Positions 10,651 to 22,579 of a stretch of 64,000 nt of DNA are shown here, one piece after another. Every line of letters begins with the position of its first letter. Position 1 is the first letter of the stretch. The stretch spans positions 310,001 to 374,000 of the forward strand of contig AP026151.1 of the NCBI GenBank assembly GCA_030295235.1. The letters are read 5' to 3'. Origin of the DNA: Fistulifera solaris (taxonomy: Eukaryota; Bacillariophyta; Bacillariophyceae; Naviculales; Stauroneidaceae). The notes under the pieces were generated by a model. It searched no databases and was not told the DNA's origin. It saw only the letters and a program-made list of their open reading frames with translations. The translations under genes and the position numbers were made by a program.

Positions 10651-12333
10651 TTATTTTCCAATACAAAAGTCGGTAAACAATTTGTCAAGAACGTCTTCGA
10701 CGTCGACAGCCCCAGTGATGCGACCAAGCTCGGAAGCGGCCAGTCGCAACTCTTCGGCTGCCATGTCTACCGCGATGGTCCCCTGTCGGCTTAAAAAGTC
10801 AAACCGCTTTAAAGCATCCACCGCACAAGTGACATGCTGCCTGTGCCGGGCACGAGTGATCAGCGCCCCTTCACCAGAAGATTGAAACGAGCTGCTTGTG
10901 GCTGCTCCTGAAACTCGAGACAACACAAGACTTGTCAGATTATCTAAAAAATGGTCAATACCTTCTTGCGTGACGCAACTAATGTCAAAAATACCAGCAA
11001 GATCGTCTGTAGTAGCTGGATACAAAGAGCTGCTGCTGCCATTGGAAAGTAGATCGTATTTGTTGCGGACCAAGAGTACTGATCCCGGCGTAAGGCTGCT
11101 AACATCCGCGACCCCAGTGTCGTCATAGTCGTCGTCATCTGCGCCTACGGTATGAATGCATTCTGTTAAGACGCGGTCCAATATAGTGATTCCTGCCTGA
11201 TAATCCGTCGAATCGATCATTGATACAATAAGATCAGCTTGAGAGGCCGCAGCAAAAGCTCGCTTCATTCCTTCCCGTTCAATAGTATCATCTGTTTCTG
11301 TTCTGACCCCAGCCGTATCTTGAAGAATACATTTTACACCACCCAAGTTGAGCGTAAGTTCTAGTACATCCCGGGTGGTACCAGGTGTATCTGAAACAAT
11401 TGCAGCATCCCGTTGGGCGAGAACATTGAAAAGTGACGACTTTCCCGCATTTGGCGGACCGAGAATTGATATTCGCACTCCCTCGCGAACTAACTCACCC
11501 CGTCGTTGGTCCGACAGTTGAACTTCCATTTCTTTACGCAATGATTGCATTTGATCAATTACCCCACCCCAGACGGATTCTTGTTGCAATCGGCGCCCCA
11601 CTTCTGGATTCTCAAAGTCATCATCACCAAATCGTTCGTCGTCTCCAAAATCAATCACTGCTTCGGCATGGGCCAAGCCCGCAATCAGTTTCTCTCTCCA
11701 CGATTGATACGTTTCTGACAATTTTCCCTCAAGCTGTTGAAGAGCTTGTAGTCGTTGTGAATTCGTATCTGCCGTCAGCAAATCGGCCAAAGCTTCGACT
11801 TGCAACACATCCATCTTGCCATTGCGCCAAGCTCGTTGCGTGAATTCTCCTGCTTCCGCATACCTTGCAAGCTTGCTTGAATCACTGATCGCTTCCAAAA
11901 CACCCTGTACGACCGCACGACTGCCGTGGCAATGAAGTTCGACGACATCTTCTCCGGTAAATGAGTGGGGGCCGGGGAAATAAAGAACAAGAGCCTGATC
12001 GAGCGGTTGCTCTTTGTAATATAATTTTCGCAATGCCGCATAGCGAGGCTTGGGCAACGGAGTTCCGGGAGTAGTAAGACTTTGAAGAATGGCGGGTGCT
12101 TGTGTGCCTGAGATCCGAATGATCGCGACGGCCGTGGCTTGTGCGGCGGAACCACCGGACGAGAGCGCAAATATCGTGTCATCCTCCAGCAGATCATTAT
12201 TGTCTACTAAATATTCGTTCATCGGTACTGATTCATACGTCGAATACAGACGCGAAAGTATTCTAGCTCTTGGAACAAAAATTTTGGTCGACGAGTCAAT
12301 TGAAAGGAATAAACTTGTCGACGGAAGAGGCAT
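10651..12333 (-). CDS. mnmE: tRNA uridine-5-carboxymethylaminomethyl modification GTPase MnmE (mitochondrial type)
   Basis: 560 residues, intact. With a MnmG/Mto1 partner this GTPase makes the 5-taurinomethyl or 5-carboxymethylaminomethyl group on wobble uridine of tRNAs. Seen in order: a basic, Ser/Arg-rich presequence (about residues 1-40) suited to mitochondrial import, the N-terminal tetrahydrofolate-binding fold (FALSSGGSAAQATAVAIIRI), a helical domain, then the inserted G domain with P-loop GPPNAGKSSLF, switch DTPGTTRD, G3 DTAGV and G4 NKYD. The C-terminus ends FCIGK, carrying the essential Cys of the C-[ILV]-G-K motif. Length fits yeast MSS1 and human GTPBP3. Plastid targeting cannot be excluded, but there is no signal peptide. 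Confidence 0.95.
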   Translation of the reverse strand: MPLPSTSLFLSIDSSTKIFVPRARILSRLYSTYESVPMNEYLVDNNDLLEDDTIFALSSGGSAAQATAVAIIRISGTQAPAILQSLTTPGTPLPKPRYAALRKLYYKEQPLDQALVLYFPGPHSFTGEDVVELHCHGSRAVVQGVLEAISDSSKLARYAEAGEFTQRAWRNGKMDVLQVEALADLLTADTNSQRLQALQQLEGKLSETYQSWREKLIAGLAHAEAVIDFGDDERFGDDDFENPEVGRRLQQESVWGGVIDQMQSLRKEMEVQLSDQRRGELVREGVRISILGPPNAGKSSLFNVLAQRDAAIVSDTPGTTRDVLELTLNLGGVKCILQDTAGVRTETDDTIEREGMKRAFAAASQADLIVSMIDSTDYQAGITILDRVLTECIHTVGADDDDYDDTGVADVSSLTPGSVLLVRNKYDLLSNGSSSSLYPATTDDLAGIFDISCVTQEGIDHFLDNLTSLVLSRVSGAATSSSFQSSGEGALITRARHRQHVTCAVDALKRFDFLSRQGTIAVDMAAEELRLAASELGRITGAVDVEDVLDKLFTDFCIGK

Positions 12334-13146
12334 GATAGAGAAATAAATGTCATGATTCGATGAATTGAAATCATTGGATATGCAAGCTTCTGTCTCATTC
12401 CCCTCTTATAATTGCTCTACCGCTCCTTGAGATAACGTACTAAGACCTTTTAAAATCCATTCGGTTTTTTCGTAGCGATAAGAATGAGGTAACATGAGCA
12501 CTATGCTTTTCGCATCATCATGGCGAAAAAGAAAAAACTTGATGGCGGCGGACGATGCGAATAAATAATGCGCGCGGCGGTGGGAAAATTTTCGTGGTCC
12601 GTAATTCGTCCGCAATCATCATTCAAAGCATGGCCGTTTTCCTTGACCGCATTACACCTTTCAAAGCAGCTCGATACTAACATCATCAACAACATTCCGA
12701 CAAGTGATTATTCCTCCTCTTGAATCTTAATTCATCTTTCAGGATCAATATAGGCGAAAGGCATCGCCATTCTCCTAGATTTCACGGGACTGAACTTGTG
12801 GAGTCACAGAAATTGTAATCTACATATTTATCAATAGTGGGTACAAAGACGAGTTGACCTATAGTATCCAACTTGAGAGCGGTACTGAAATCAATATATC
12901 AGGAAAATTCTTCGAAGTAAAACATCGCTAAAAAAAGAGTTCTGTATAGATCAAACCTGTACGAACATCTCAGAAAGTGTACTTTCGAAATAACAAAACG
13001 CCGACGATGCGATTGATAGCCACCACAAGAGAAACAACAATAACGAAGCAATAGATAGAGACCATGAAAGAGGATCGAGGAATGCAATAAGTCTATTAAA
13101 AGAGCTAAAAATAGAGTAAGAGCCGACCTGGATCGCGAAAGAAGAA
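12334..13146. other. Divergent intergenic region, nothing recognised
   Basis: About 810 bp between the minus-strand MnmE start and the plus-strand MORN gene start, so it should contain both promoters. No repeat, RNA gene or supported coding segment is seen. Confidence 0.5.
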
Positions 13147-14901
13147 ATGCAGCCTTCGTCGAGATGGGTCAGTTTGAAGGACGCACGCGTGTTGGGTTGC
13201 GAATGGTGGAGATGCGAAGGAGGACGACGAACCGATGAATTGCATTACCAAATTACCGAAAATCACAATCGACCGGTGCTTCGCTATCCAAATGGTGATA
13301 TGTATTTGGGAGGATGGGCCAAATGCCGGTCGGGCGTCGACAAGCCGCAAGGGTTTGGTGTTTTCCTATCGTTTGATTTAATTATTCTGGTGGGGCAATG
13401 GGACGAGGGGCATTTGGAGGGATACGCGAGGCAATTGTGGCTTCCGCAATCGAATATATGGAGGAATAACTACGATCCATTATCATGTATCAAGACGGAC
13501 AATGGGGTCGGTCTGCCATTTCTTTATTTTGGGAATTTTAAAAGTTCGAAACGAAACGACGTGAGGGCCACTGTCGTTTTAAAGGACGGAACGACACGGA
13601 TAGGTCCATGGAAGAACGACTTACCAGTTGGAGATTGGTGGCAAGATCATGCAAGCACACGAACGCCTGTCTGGGAGATTAAACGATTACTTGCCTTTGC
13701 ATCGTCCGATGACACCCGACCCCGAGAACCATTGCCATCGTATAACGACGACGTGGATACTCAAGCCGCTCAAGATGGCGGAACTCCTTTAATTCAACCA
13801 ACAAGCCCCACTCACAACAATATGCCTCCGATTTCTGTGGTGATTGTACCCGTCAACACACCAAGGAGCTCTCTTCGGCATGCGGTCAGTCCGATGGAGA
13901 GTTTCTCGCACTACAAATATTCTGGACGTCATTCTACGCAGATCCCAACGTCTTCTTTACGATCATCTCCGCCCAGTCATCTCGCTATTTGTACTACTCC
14001 CGCACCACCCACCAACACCTTCTTTCGCGAATCACCAATAGGACGTGGCACCAGTCCTTCGTCACGGTTCAATTCACCAACTGCATTATCCAATCGCCAC
14101 TCAATACCCGACGCGTCGACTCTTTCAAAACCGCCACAACAAAATGAACAAATTTCTTCTACAGTGGATGATAGAACCTTACAATCGAAACAACGAAAAG
14201 GAAAAATTGGACCCAAGCGGTTGGAAGTGATGTTACGTCACAAATTGGAAGCCACGTTTTCGGATGCGGCGAGTAACATGTCCATTCACGGTGAAGACAC
14301 GGGTCCATGGATGATTCCGAAAGAGCCATTCCAACCGCCCACTCATGTACTGACACACGAAAGCCGTGATACGTTTTCCACGCGACGGGACGTCTATTTT
14401 GATTTAGACACGAGTGTGCCGACGCTTTCCAATATTGCCGTGGATGGATTGGGAACCGATTATTTACGAGACCGTATCGCGATTCTGTCTTCGGACGAGC
14501 GTGATTTGGAATTTGCCGAGATTGATGTACAAGATGATGCATTGTTTACAATCTCCAATTTGGATGAAGATGAGTCGGTGAAAGAAGAACCGGCGCAATG
14601 TTGTGCAGCCCCGTACTTTGGCTGTCGTCCACAAATAAACAACAACCATCAGGATGACGAGTCTGAGCAGATGGCTTCTCTAAGTTCCAAAATCAACATG
14701 AGCCCTTCACATATTGTCATGGGATACGGGGGTGAAGTATTCGACTTTACCGTTACACCTTCGAATCATCATCACAACGATGGGGAGAAACCGTTCGAAA
14801 ATGAAGGATTGGTGGAACTAGAGACTATGTCTTCTTTGAAGAGTATGACGCTGGTGACTTCACAGAAACCGACCTCGTGGTTTGGGTGGCTTGGAAGTTG
14901 A
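13147..14901 (+). CDS. MORN-repeat protein with long disordered C-terminus
   Basis: 584 residues, intact. The first 170 residues hold four degenerate MORN units: YPNGDMYLGGW..GFGVF, LVGQWDEGHLEGYARQ, YFGNFKSSKR and RIGPWKNDLPVGDWW. MORN repeats typically form an elongated beta surface that binds lipids or proteins at membranes or cytoskeleton. From about residue 200 the chain is rich in Ser, Pro and Thr, then acidic, and is probably disordered. No catalytic domain (such as a PIP5 kinase) follows. Function unknown beyond a scaffold role inferred from the repeats. Confidence 0.7.
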   Translation: MQPSSRWVSLKDARVLGCEWWRCEGGRRTDELHYQITENHNRPVLRYPNGDMYLGGWAKCRSGVDKPQGFGVFLSFDLIILVGQWDEGHLEGYARQLWLPQSNIWRNNYDPLSCIKTDNGVGLPFLYFGNFKSSKRNDVRATVVLKDGTTRIGPWKNDLPVGDWWQDHASTRTPVWEIKRLLAFASSDDTRPREPLPSYNDDVDTQAAQDGGTPLIQPTSPTHNNMPPISVVIVPVNTPRSSLRHAVSPMESFSHYKYSGRHSTQIPTSSLRSSPPSHLAICTTPAPPTNTFFRESPIGRGTSPSSRFNSPTALSNRHSIPDASTLSKPPQQNEQISSTVDDRTLQSKQRKGKIGPKRLEVMLRHKLEATFSDAASNMSIHGEDTGPWMIPKEPFQPPTHVLTHESRDTFSTRRDVYFDLDTSVPTLSNIAVDGLGTDYLRDRIAILSSDERDLEFAEIDVQDDALFTISNLDEDESVKEEPAQCCAAPYFGCRPQINNNHQDDESEQMASLSSKINMSPSHIVMGYGGEVFDFTVTPSNHHHNDGEKPFENEGLVELETMSSLKSMTLVTSQKPTSWFGWLGS

Positions 14902-15394
14902 TGACGTTTCTAGCTTCGATTGGGTAGTAGTTTCTCTCGACCTCGTTTTGCCAAGGATCCAGTGATTCACAGAACAGTCAAGTAGCCGTCAAATACAAAT
15001 CGAGTGCAGGCGTTCGACAATTGAACTGTATGACTTTCTACCTATAAGAATGGAGATGGACAAGAATGTTCAAGAAGCAGCTGGGAAAACCTATCCGTGA
15101 CCGACTCAGCTCGACATTTACTCATGCGTCCGTCGTGCGCTCGCAACCAGATGGATGCATTGACGTGGCATGCGCGTCTCCGCGGCGTTTTTCGACCGTT
15201 TGACGTTTTGGTTGGCGTTTCCCGATTGTTATAGTTTTGAGAATAAACGAGAGTCATTGCATCAGCGATAGGATAAGACGACGCGAAGCAACATTTATAA
15301 TAAAAGACATCGCTAATAGCTTATTCATTCCATTATGCTGGTATCTGTGCAAACGAAGTAGGAACTGTGCTCATTCTTTTTTTCTTTCATCAAA
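14902..15394. other. Intergenic, nothing recognised
   Basis: About 490 bp between two plus-strand genes, presumably the 3' flank of the MORN gene and the promoter of the next gene. No repeat or RNA gene is seen. Confidence 0.45.
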
Positions 15395-17061
15395 ATGAGA
15401 AGACTGGTGTTTCTTCTTTCGCTCGTGCTCGCTATGAGCACTTCGATTGCTTGGATCGAGAAGATCCGACAACATGACATGCATTCTTCTTTTTTCAAAA
15501 TGGACGGCATCCGTCCTGAATTCGACAAGAGCTGGAGATCCTGTGGCCGCCGGTTTCCCCCAAAAGCAAGGAGGAATACACATTCCTCGAAACGGCTTTA
15601 CTCAACAATGTCCTCTTTACCAATCTCCCCAACTCGTCACTGGTTTCGTTGATTGATGCCTTTGAATGTGTGACTGTACCACAACATCATGTTCTCGTAC
15701 AACAGGGAGAACATGCTTCGACCGCCGCCTTTGTCTTCGTCTTGGCCTCGGGATTGTGTACCGTTACCGTCGATGGCAACGTCGTTCCGGAGCCCTACGG
15801 GACGTTGACTCCGGGAAGTATTGTCGGAGAGTTGGGTGTGTTGTTCAATACGACACGCGCGGCAACGATAACCGCCAAAAGTGAAACGGTCACGCTGTAC
15901 CGTGTCGATGCCGATACCTTCAAACGCGTCCTCAATCGAGTCATACCTCCGGCCGATCAAACCGACTTGTTTGCGACCATTGATGAAGCCATTAAACAGG
16001 TGGCGGGAACCAAAACATTGTACGGCGGTGATATCATACGACAATACGTTCCGTCGCGGTCTTGGCTCTGGACACGGTGGGCGGGGACCATCTTGCAATA
16101 CAACATCAAAACAACATTGTTCAATATGCTCTTTTCCTTTGGTTTCATACTCCTCGCACGTCGCATCACCAACGATCAGCCTCCATGGCACATGGGATTG
16201 AGTCCCAACAAGACGCATCCGTTCATTGAGCGGTTGACGATTGTTCACAAGCTATGGAGCTATCAAATGTCCTTAACGACCTTTATTTTGACATTCTTTC
16301 TCAATCAGTCCTTTGGTTTTTGGCAAGAAATCTATTCCATTGCACGACGCATTCAAGGTCGATTGAATGATTTTCATGTTCTCTTGGCGACACACGCGAC
16401 ACGGGAGGACGATTATTCGTATACACCGGCGGCCGAAAAATTGATGGACGACATTGGAGCCTACAGTCGTCTGTTCCACATTCTATTCTGGGCGTCCTTG
16501 TCACGACGATTTCAAGTCCTTCGGACACCACGGGGACTGGAGCGATTGGCGAGTCGAGGTTTAATGACCAGTCAGCAACTCAAGATTCTCAACAATTTGG
16601 ATTTGCCTGAGAATCAAAAGCATAATGCGTGTTTAGAATGGATGATGACGCGAGCTTTAAAAGGCATGAAAGATGGCGGCTTGCGTGATGATATGGCCTT
16701 GCAATGGCACTTGATTGATCAGCTATGTGTGTTGCGTGCTACCTATGCGGGGATCAACGATAAGCTTACTTGCCGTATGCCCTTGGCGTATACACACTTT
16801 GTGCAAATTCTGGTCGATACATTCTGCTTGCTGTCGCCCTTGGCGCTGTATGCTGATTTGGGAGCGTATTCCATCTTTTGTGTCGGTATTTTGACATTGA
16901 TCTATACTGGTTTATTGGATTTAGCCAAGATTTTCTTGGATCCTTTGAACAACGAGAAATTTACCAAGAATTCCATTTACATGGATATTGGGGTCCTCAT
17001 CCGAGAGTCGAATGCTGGGTCCGTCCGCTGGAAGAATGCTGGAGCACAACTTCCCTTTTGA
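15395..17061 (+). CDS. Cyclic-nucleotide-binding domain fused to a bestrophin-like anion channel
   Basis: From 15395 the chain starts with a signal peptide (MRRLVFLLSLVLAMSTSIAW). From about residue 65 a cNMP-binding domain begins with FLETALLNNVLFTNLP, followed by the phosphate-binding-cassette-like segment GELGVLFNTTRAATITA. After a linker, the second half matches the bestrophin/RFP-TM family: several membrane segments and near the end LAYTHFVQILVDTF, then a DLAKIFLDPLN region as in bestrophin DP motifs. The PBC lacks a clear RAA-type Arg-Ala pair beyond TTRAAT, so ligand binding is plausible but unproven. The signal-peptide frame and the main frame differ by one base; the C5 run at 15557-15561 reads as one base short. 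With it the gene is 556 codons. Confidence 0.7.
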
Positions 17062-17173
17062 GAGTTTGAAATTCATTCTACTGCTATAAATAATGGTAAT
17101 GGATATTTGATACTATAATAGAAACGAATAGAGACTTTTTGAAGTATTAACTTAATTTTACGTAGTGTGGATT

Positions 17174-19059
17174 TTACTCAAAGAATAGCGGTAAAAGGTC
17201 CCCGTCCCCGTCCTTTCCCGAAATGAAAAACGTGCCCACCGATTCCTTCGCGTTTTCACCGTTCAACAGATCCGGATGATCCTTGTCCCCTTTCGCGACC
17301 TTGTAGTGATCCCCTGTCTCTTGTACAATGCGCTGCTTGACAGCTTCTGACATACCCGGCTCCACGGCCTGACATCCACACACAGGCTCGTCGTTCTTCG
17401 GTACGATGGTGTAAAAATCTCGAAACCGCGCAAACAATGCTCCAAACAAACTCTGCCATTTGTCATGAACTGCATTGCCCGTGTTAACACCAAACAGAGT
17501 GACATAACCGATGGCAGCATCTGGACCTTTCTCCTGATAGAGTTCGAGGGCAATTTGATCCACTTGTTTCACTTTCTCCGATAAATCCGCCTGCAAATCA
17601 TCAATTTCTCGACGCAAAACTGGATACACATCCGCATAACGACTGTAGCACCAATTCGATACGAGATTCTGTACCCAAAATGCCTTGCTCCAATCCATTT
17701 GTAACAAGGACGTGGTAACACCATCTTGGGAACCTTTTCCCGTAAACGGTTTGGCAATCTGGCGACTGCTTCCGTACACAGGAACCCGCGGCGCCGTACT
17801 CGAGTCGTCCATGGCATACCACGAAACCACCGCCAATTCTGTTGTAATTTTGTGTCAGAAGACGATACTGGGTGACTATTACAACGGTCGTACCTTACCT
17901 CGTGGCATGTGGGGTCGAATCTCGGCCACAAACGACCATCCTGTCTTGGCCGTGGCAATGGAACGCTCGTTGTGATATTGCGTAGTGGACTTTTGTTTTT
18001 CCTTGGATCGCAACGACGAATTCTCTGCATTCTCTTCCAACGACCACACCAAAGGCCGGGGACGATAGGGTGACGCAAACAATCCCGAACCCACATCTTG
18101 ACTGGCATCCATGACCGTATTTTCATATCGTCATGAGATGCATGACGTCTTCCTTGGTCAATTTGTCTTTGGGTTGTAGATAGAGGGGCATCCGCAACTC
18201 CAAGTCATTTCCCAGCGCATACTCTTGATAGTGTTGCGCAAAGGCGGGATCGGCCGAGATTTGCGAAAAGATGGACCACACCCGGGCTTCCCCCCTGTCG
18301 TGCCCCAATGAAATCGAGGGGATCGTAAACATCCGCAAAGGAAAACGCCAACGGATCCGCCTCGGCATCGTACAATCCGTAATGAACCGCCACTTCCACG
18401 ACATCCTCGGCATATAGACAATTGGTGGGATCCTCGCGAGGAAAGGTGGTAATCCGGGCTTGATTGGCGTGCGCGGCCACCATTCCATCCGGAATGCGTT
18501 GGGCGACCCATACGGCCCCGAGTTTCCGTTGACCCTGTTCATCCCAGATATCATTTCCCCGTCCGATGACTTCCATCATCCACACTTGTCCGGACGCATC
18601 CGCTAAGGAAAAGGATTCTCCCGCCGAAGCGTATCCGTACGTATCCATAAGGTGGACCATCGTTTGAATGGCTTCTGGAACAGTCTTGGCGCGTTGCAAA
18701 GTCAACCAAATCAAAGATCCGTAATCGATTTTGGCGTCGGTTTGATTGTACGCTAGAATACGGACCCCTCCAAAGGTCGATTCCCCAATCACCAAACCGT
18801 ATTCATTCGAATTTCCTACGACATTGTACGTTGTCTCGGTTTCGGGTTGAATGTCTCCTAAATACACTCCGGAATCCCAATCGTAAATCGAAGTCCAGGA
18901 ATAATTCGCCGAATAATGATAAATGGAACCAAACAGGGTGGGAGAATCGGCATTGTAAGCAATCATGGCGGATCCTTCGAACGACGCTCCCGGTGTCACT
19001 AAAATGTCGGTACAAGCGCGCGCTGCTGTGATAACGAAGAAAGCCGTAAGAAACTTCAT
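17174..19059 (-). CDS. C69-family N-terminal-nucleophile peptidase (secreted dipeptidase-like), one intron, two frame breaks
   Basis: The start is MKFLTAFFVITAARACTDIL: a signal peptide whose removal would expose Cys, the catalytic nucleophile of the Ntn-hydrolase C69 family, followed by the family segment NADSP. GLVIGESTFGG, ADASGQVWMMEV and the VMHLMR-YENT segment (family: MRDHYEGT) follow. An intron at 17839-17898 (GTAAGG..ACAACAG) joins HMPR to ELAVVSWYAMDDSS. Two one-base breaks interrupt it: an apparent extra base in the C6 run 18290-18295 and another near 18132, the latter not in a homopolymer. With both resolved the locus is 608 codons. Predicted to cleave dipeptides or amides in the secretory or extracellular space. 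Confidence 0.75.
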
Positions 19060-19459
19060 TCTTTTATTGTTTAGGCGTGTGAGAGAGAAATGAGGAAACG
19101 GAAATAAAGGAAGGAAAGAAAGGAGAACAAGTAGAATGAATATGAAATGGTTCTTTCTTCTTTTGTTGCGTTATTGTTATTGCGTTCTGTTGTAATTCTT
19201 TAGTCCGTGTCCGTGTCGCACAGCGACACCAGACGTAGCGTGCCCATCGTGACTGTTACAGGAGTCATGAATGCTTCGTCAGCATCTACATGATTTTTTC
19301 CCCTCTATACAAGTACGGTACCGTAGCGGTTTTGCCTTTTTCAAACAATGTGCGGTGGTGATCTGGTGGTGATTATTTTTTTATGCGCAATTCTTTTTAT
19401 TGCATTCGCCCTCTCCTTTTATTCTTCCTTCCCTTTCTTCGTCACAATACATCAATTAA
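19060..19459. other. Divergent intergenic region, nothing recognised
   Basis: 400 bp between the starts of the C69 gene (minus) and the metaxin-like gene (plus); presumed shared promoter region. A C/T-rich stretch precedes the plus-strand start at about 19400-19450. Confidence 0.45.
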
Positions 19460-20718
19460 ATGACATTACTACTGCACGATTTGTGGTTGTCCATCGAACA
19501 ATACGGCGATGCGACGCGCAATTGGTACGGTCACCGTCGGTACGAAGCCTCGTTGGCCCGCCGGGTGGAAGGATTCACCGAGGAATTGCCTTCGTCAAAG
19601 GATGATGAAACGGCTATTTCTTCTTCTTCTTTGATGAGAATTCTACAATTCCAACCGGCGTGGGAAGAACAACTCTTGTTGCGCCTGGCGGCCGTGCCGC
19701 ATACGGTCGTGAATTCCTCGTATGCCGTCACGGAAGCGGTGGGCCCGTTGCCGGCCTTGCAAGATTTGTCACGCGCGGCCATGATGGGACGAACGACTAG
19801 TACTAGTAGTAGCCCCATTGTCGAGTATCTGGAACGTTATCATGGTCTCGTCCTCGATCATCAACCCGACGACATTCCCTTGTATCTATCACTGGTGCAA
19901 AGGAACTGGAACCCTGTCGGATCACTCTGTTGTGTCACGACGACGAATGGAATTCTTTTTATAAAAAGCGCTGTCTGCAAGCGGGTGGACGATTCTCGCA
20001 ATGGCAAGCCCGGAGTTATCGTCGTTATCTGAAGTTTCAACAAAATTATGAAGATCGTCACAGGACAACTGCCGCAGCCATGGAACGCGTCCGACACGTC
20101 TATGCCCTGTTCGAACACAAACTGTCGTCGTCATCCAAGTCACGCTGGATCTTGGGAACCACACAACCGACACGACTCGATGTGGCATTGTGGGATCATT
20201 TGATGCACGCCTTGACGGATGTTCATTTAGTCATTGTGCTCGCGGAATTTCCTCTCTTGCTCACTTTTGTGCAAACCATCTGGGACGCCTATTTTGCCAA
20301 CCCGACCGAAGAATGGCAAATCGCCAATGCCGTACAAAATGCGACCAATCCCTTTGCGCAAGTGCCTTCGTTGCTGTGGTCGCCCCCACGAGAAGACGAG
20401 TCGTTTCGCCACGCCGTGGAATTGATGGAACAGTTGTCGGTACAAGATCGCAATTTGATGGAAACGGTCCGTGTCGCGAAAGAAGCTCGATTGTTGCAAA
20501 CCACCAATAAGGTGGATCCCAATGACGCCTTTCGGACGTGGCATCGTTGGCGGAACGGGGGACCGTATCATTCTACCAACGATACTGCGCAAGGCAGTGA
20601 CGAAAAAGTTCGTCGGGAGTATCATCGCAGTGATGAAGCATGGATTGCTAGTATGGCGTTGAGTACGATCATGGCCATGTGTGTCTTTGGTGTCATTGGC
20701 GGGTCGCGTGAAAAATGA
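19460..20718 (+). CDS. Metaxin/SAM37-like outer-membrane protein, one frame break
   Basis: The N-terminal 150 residues carry a thioredoxin/GST-N-like segment (WEEQLLLRLAAVPHTVVNSS then PIVEYLERYHGLVLD), and the second half a GST-C-like helical domain (WILGTTQPTRLDVALWDHL). Metaxins use this pair in mitochondrial beta-barrel sorting (SAM complex). The extreme C-terminus has one hydrophobic segment (IASMALSTIMAMCVFGVIGG) followed by SREK, which fits a tail anchor as in metaxin-1/Sam37. The frame shifts once, at AAA 19899-19901: one base appears missing, after which LYLSLVQ continues as KELEPCRITLL. Total 420 codons with that base. Confidence rests on fold-level pattern rather than high identity. 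Confidence 0.6.
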
Positions 20719-21203
20719 AGCTGGATGGGGAATGGTGAATGAGTCATTCCAGCTCTTTTTTTAGATGGAAAGGGTTTCATAATGATGAAATTATGTTTTA
20801 ATGAATGATGGCTGAATATTGAGTACTAACGTTATACGTTCTTGCTAATGTGATTTCTTTGGTCGTAAGGAGTGAAAAGCGTGAAGAAAATATCCCGGAT
20901 TTTCTTGGACTTAGACTCGAGACACTGCGACACAAGGAGGTTTTTGATACGGGAACAGCATTATTTATCGCTGGCGGCGCAGCCCTTTGTTTCATAAAAA
21001 AGTTCATCTCATGTACGTTCGGTTCCTGCCTATATAACAATTATTTATCGTTGATTCTGCCTTTTCTCACGGATGCATATTTCTATGTTGATTCAGTGAG
21101 GTTGATTGATTGGCAGCCCGTCGCGGAGAAAGTGTTGCGAAAGCGAGTAAAATTTTCTCTTCCATCATCAGCGGAGTTGTATTTATCTCGAGTAAAAGTC
21201 AGC
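20719..21203. other. Intergenic between plus-strand genes
   Basis: 485 bp. An open frame from 20850 runs into the next gene, but its sequence is unlike the paralogue at 23203, and the MSYETP start at 21204 matches that paralogue base for base, so I treat this stretch as 5' flank. Confidence 0.5.
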
Positions 21204-22579
21204 ATGTCGTACGAAACACCTGAAGCATTTCAGCCAATTCTCGAGTCGGAATTGACAGAGGAAATGAAAACAAAGTTTCGTTTATTGTGGGTGGATACTT
21301 TCAATTACATGATGTTAGGCTACGGCGAGTATGCCCCGATCCTGCGTCAGCACATTACGGAAGAGGTCACGCAACATCCCATTTTGGCTAGAACTATTTC
21401 CAAGCAAACAGAGGATTCTTCATGGTCACTTCTAAGACTTGCGTGTTTTAGAACTGGTATGCATTGTCGGGAATTTATTCAATTTCTCATCGAAAGAAAC
21501 CCACATGCACTCTTGTGGGCCCCGGAGGACTCCTTTCGTCGCGGCGATGCTCTCCTTCACATCATTGCATCAAATTCGAATTGCTTGGTTTTTCCCTGGA
21601 TTGCGGAGCGCTATCCGTGGGTGTTCCAGCATCCTCTTTATCAGCAAAGTCCGCCCCATTTAAAAAATGATGAAGCTCTATATTAATGGTCATTGTGACG
21701 AGACAACCGTTCAGAGTTTTTACGAAATTTACCCACAGGGACTTCAAGAGCGCGACACGGCGGCCCCCCAGGCCATGTATCCCCTGATGCTTAGTCTTTC
21801 GGGCTCGGAAGAGCCTTCCGAAGAACTCTTTGTCTGGATGGCGGAACAGTATCCCAACGCAGTGTATCACAGTCCCGTTCCTGGGTTTACTATTCTGCAC
21901 AAAGTTTGTTCTATACTTGCGAAGTCACACACGCTCAACATGACAAATATATGCCGCTTTCTCCTTGTCGAGCACGCTAGTCTCATCAGCCAAACGACCG
22001 ATGAATTCGGGCATTTGCCCATTCATGAACTAGCGAGTTCTTGTAACAATCGTCCGGTACGGCTCATGGTGTGCGGTATGCTGAAAGAATATCCCGAGTG
22101 TCAACGTAAAGGACGTGAAGTTGTATCCCGATTTGTCTGAGGTTCCGTTTATAAAGCAAGTTCATCCTTTGATAGTGGAAGCGTTGGATATCGAGAAAGA
22201 AATTTCGCTGCTAACCGAGATGTCGGATAATATTTTAAAGGCAGTGTCCTTGTTGACCTGTAACTCGCTGCCATCGAGTGAACAAAACGGGTCATCGTTC
22301 AGTTTGGCATCTTTTGGGTCCCTTGCGGAAGTCTTCTCTTGTTGGGCCAAACTACGAATCACCCATGTTCTATCGCCATTGGAACAGAAAAACCGAGCAG
22401 AGGCATTTCGTCTGGTAGAAGAGGGCGTTCCTGGCGACTTTGAAGAAGAGGATGACGATGCCGACAGTGAAGAAGAGGATGGCGACGACGACAGCGACGA
22501 CGATGACGGCATTGAAGAAGAAGGAGACATCTGGGACGAAGCTAGTGCGGCTGACGATGACGGTGAATTGGATGACTAA
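21204..22579 (+). CDS. Unrecognised diatom-type protein, tandem paralogue A, acidic tail, two frame breaks
   Basis: The start ATG at 21204 (MSYETPEAFQPILESELTEE) is chosen because the downstream paralogue at 23203 begins the same way. Helical repeat-like segments follow: EFIQFLIERNPHALLW, FPWIAERYPWVFQHP, ELFVWMAEQYPNAVYHS, VPGFTILHKVCSIL and GHLPIHELAS. This spacing resembles ankyrin-like repeats, but I cannot assign the family. The C-terminus is a long Asp/Glu-rich tail (about residues 415-455). Two one-base breaks are inferred by alignment with the paralogue: an extra A in the A6 run 21662-21667 and an extra base near 22102. With these resolved the chain has 457 residues. Function unknown. 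Confidence 0.6.

Noticed and set aside
22162-22530. Minus-strand Ser-rich frame
   Set aside because: Mirror of the Asp/Glu-rich tail of paralogue A; the Ser runs come from GAC/GAT repeats read in reverse.
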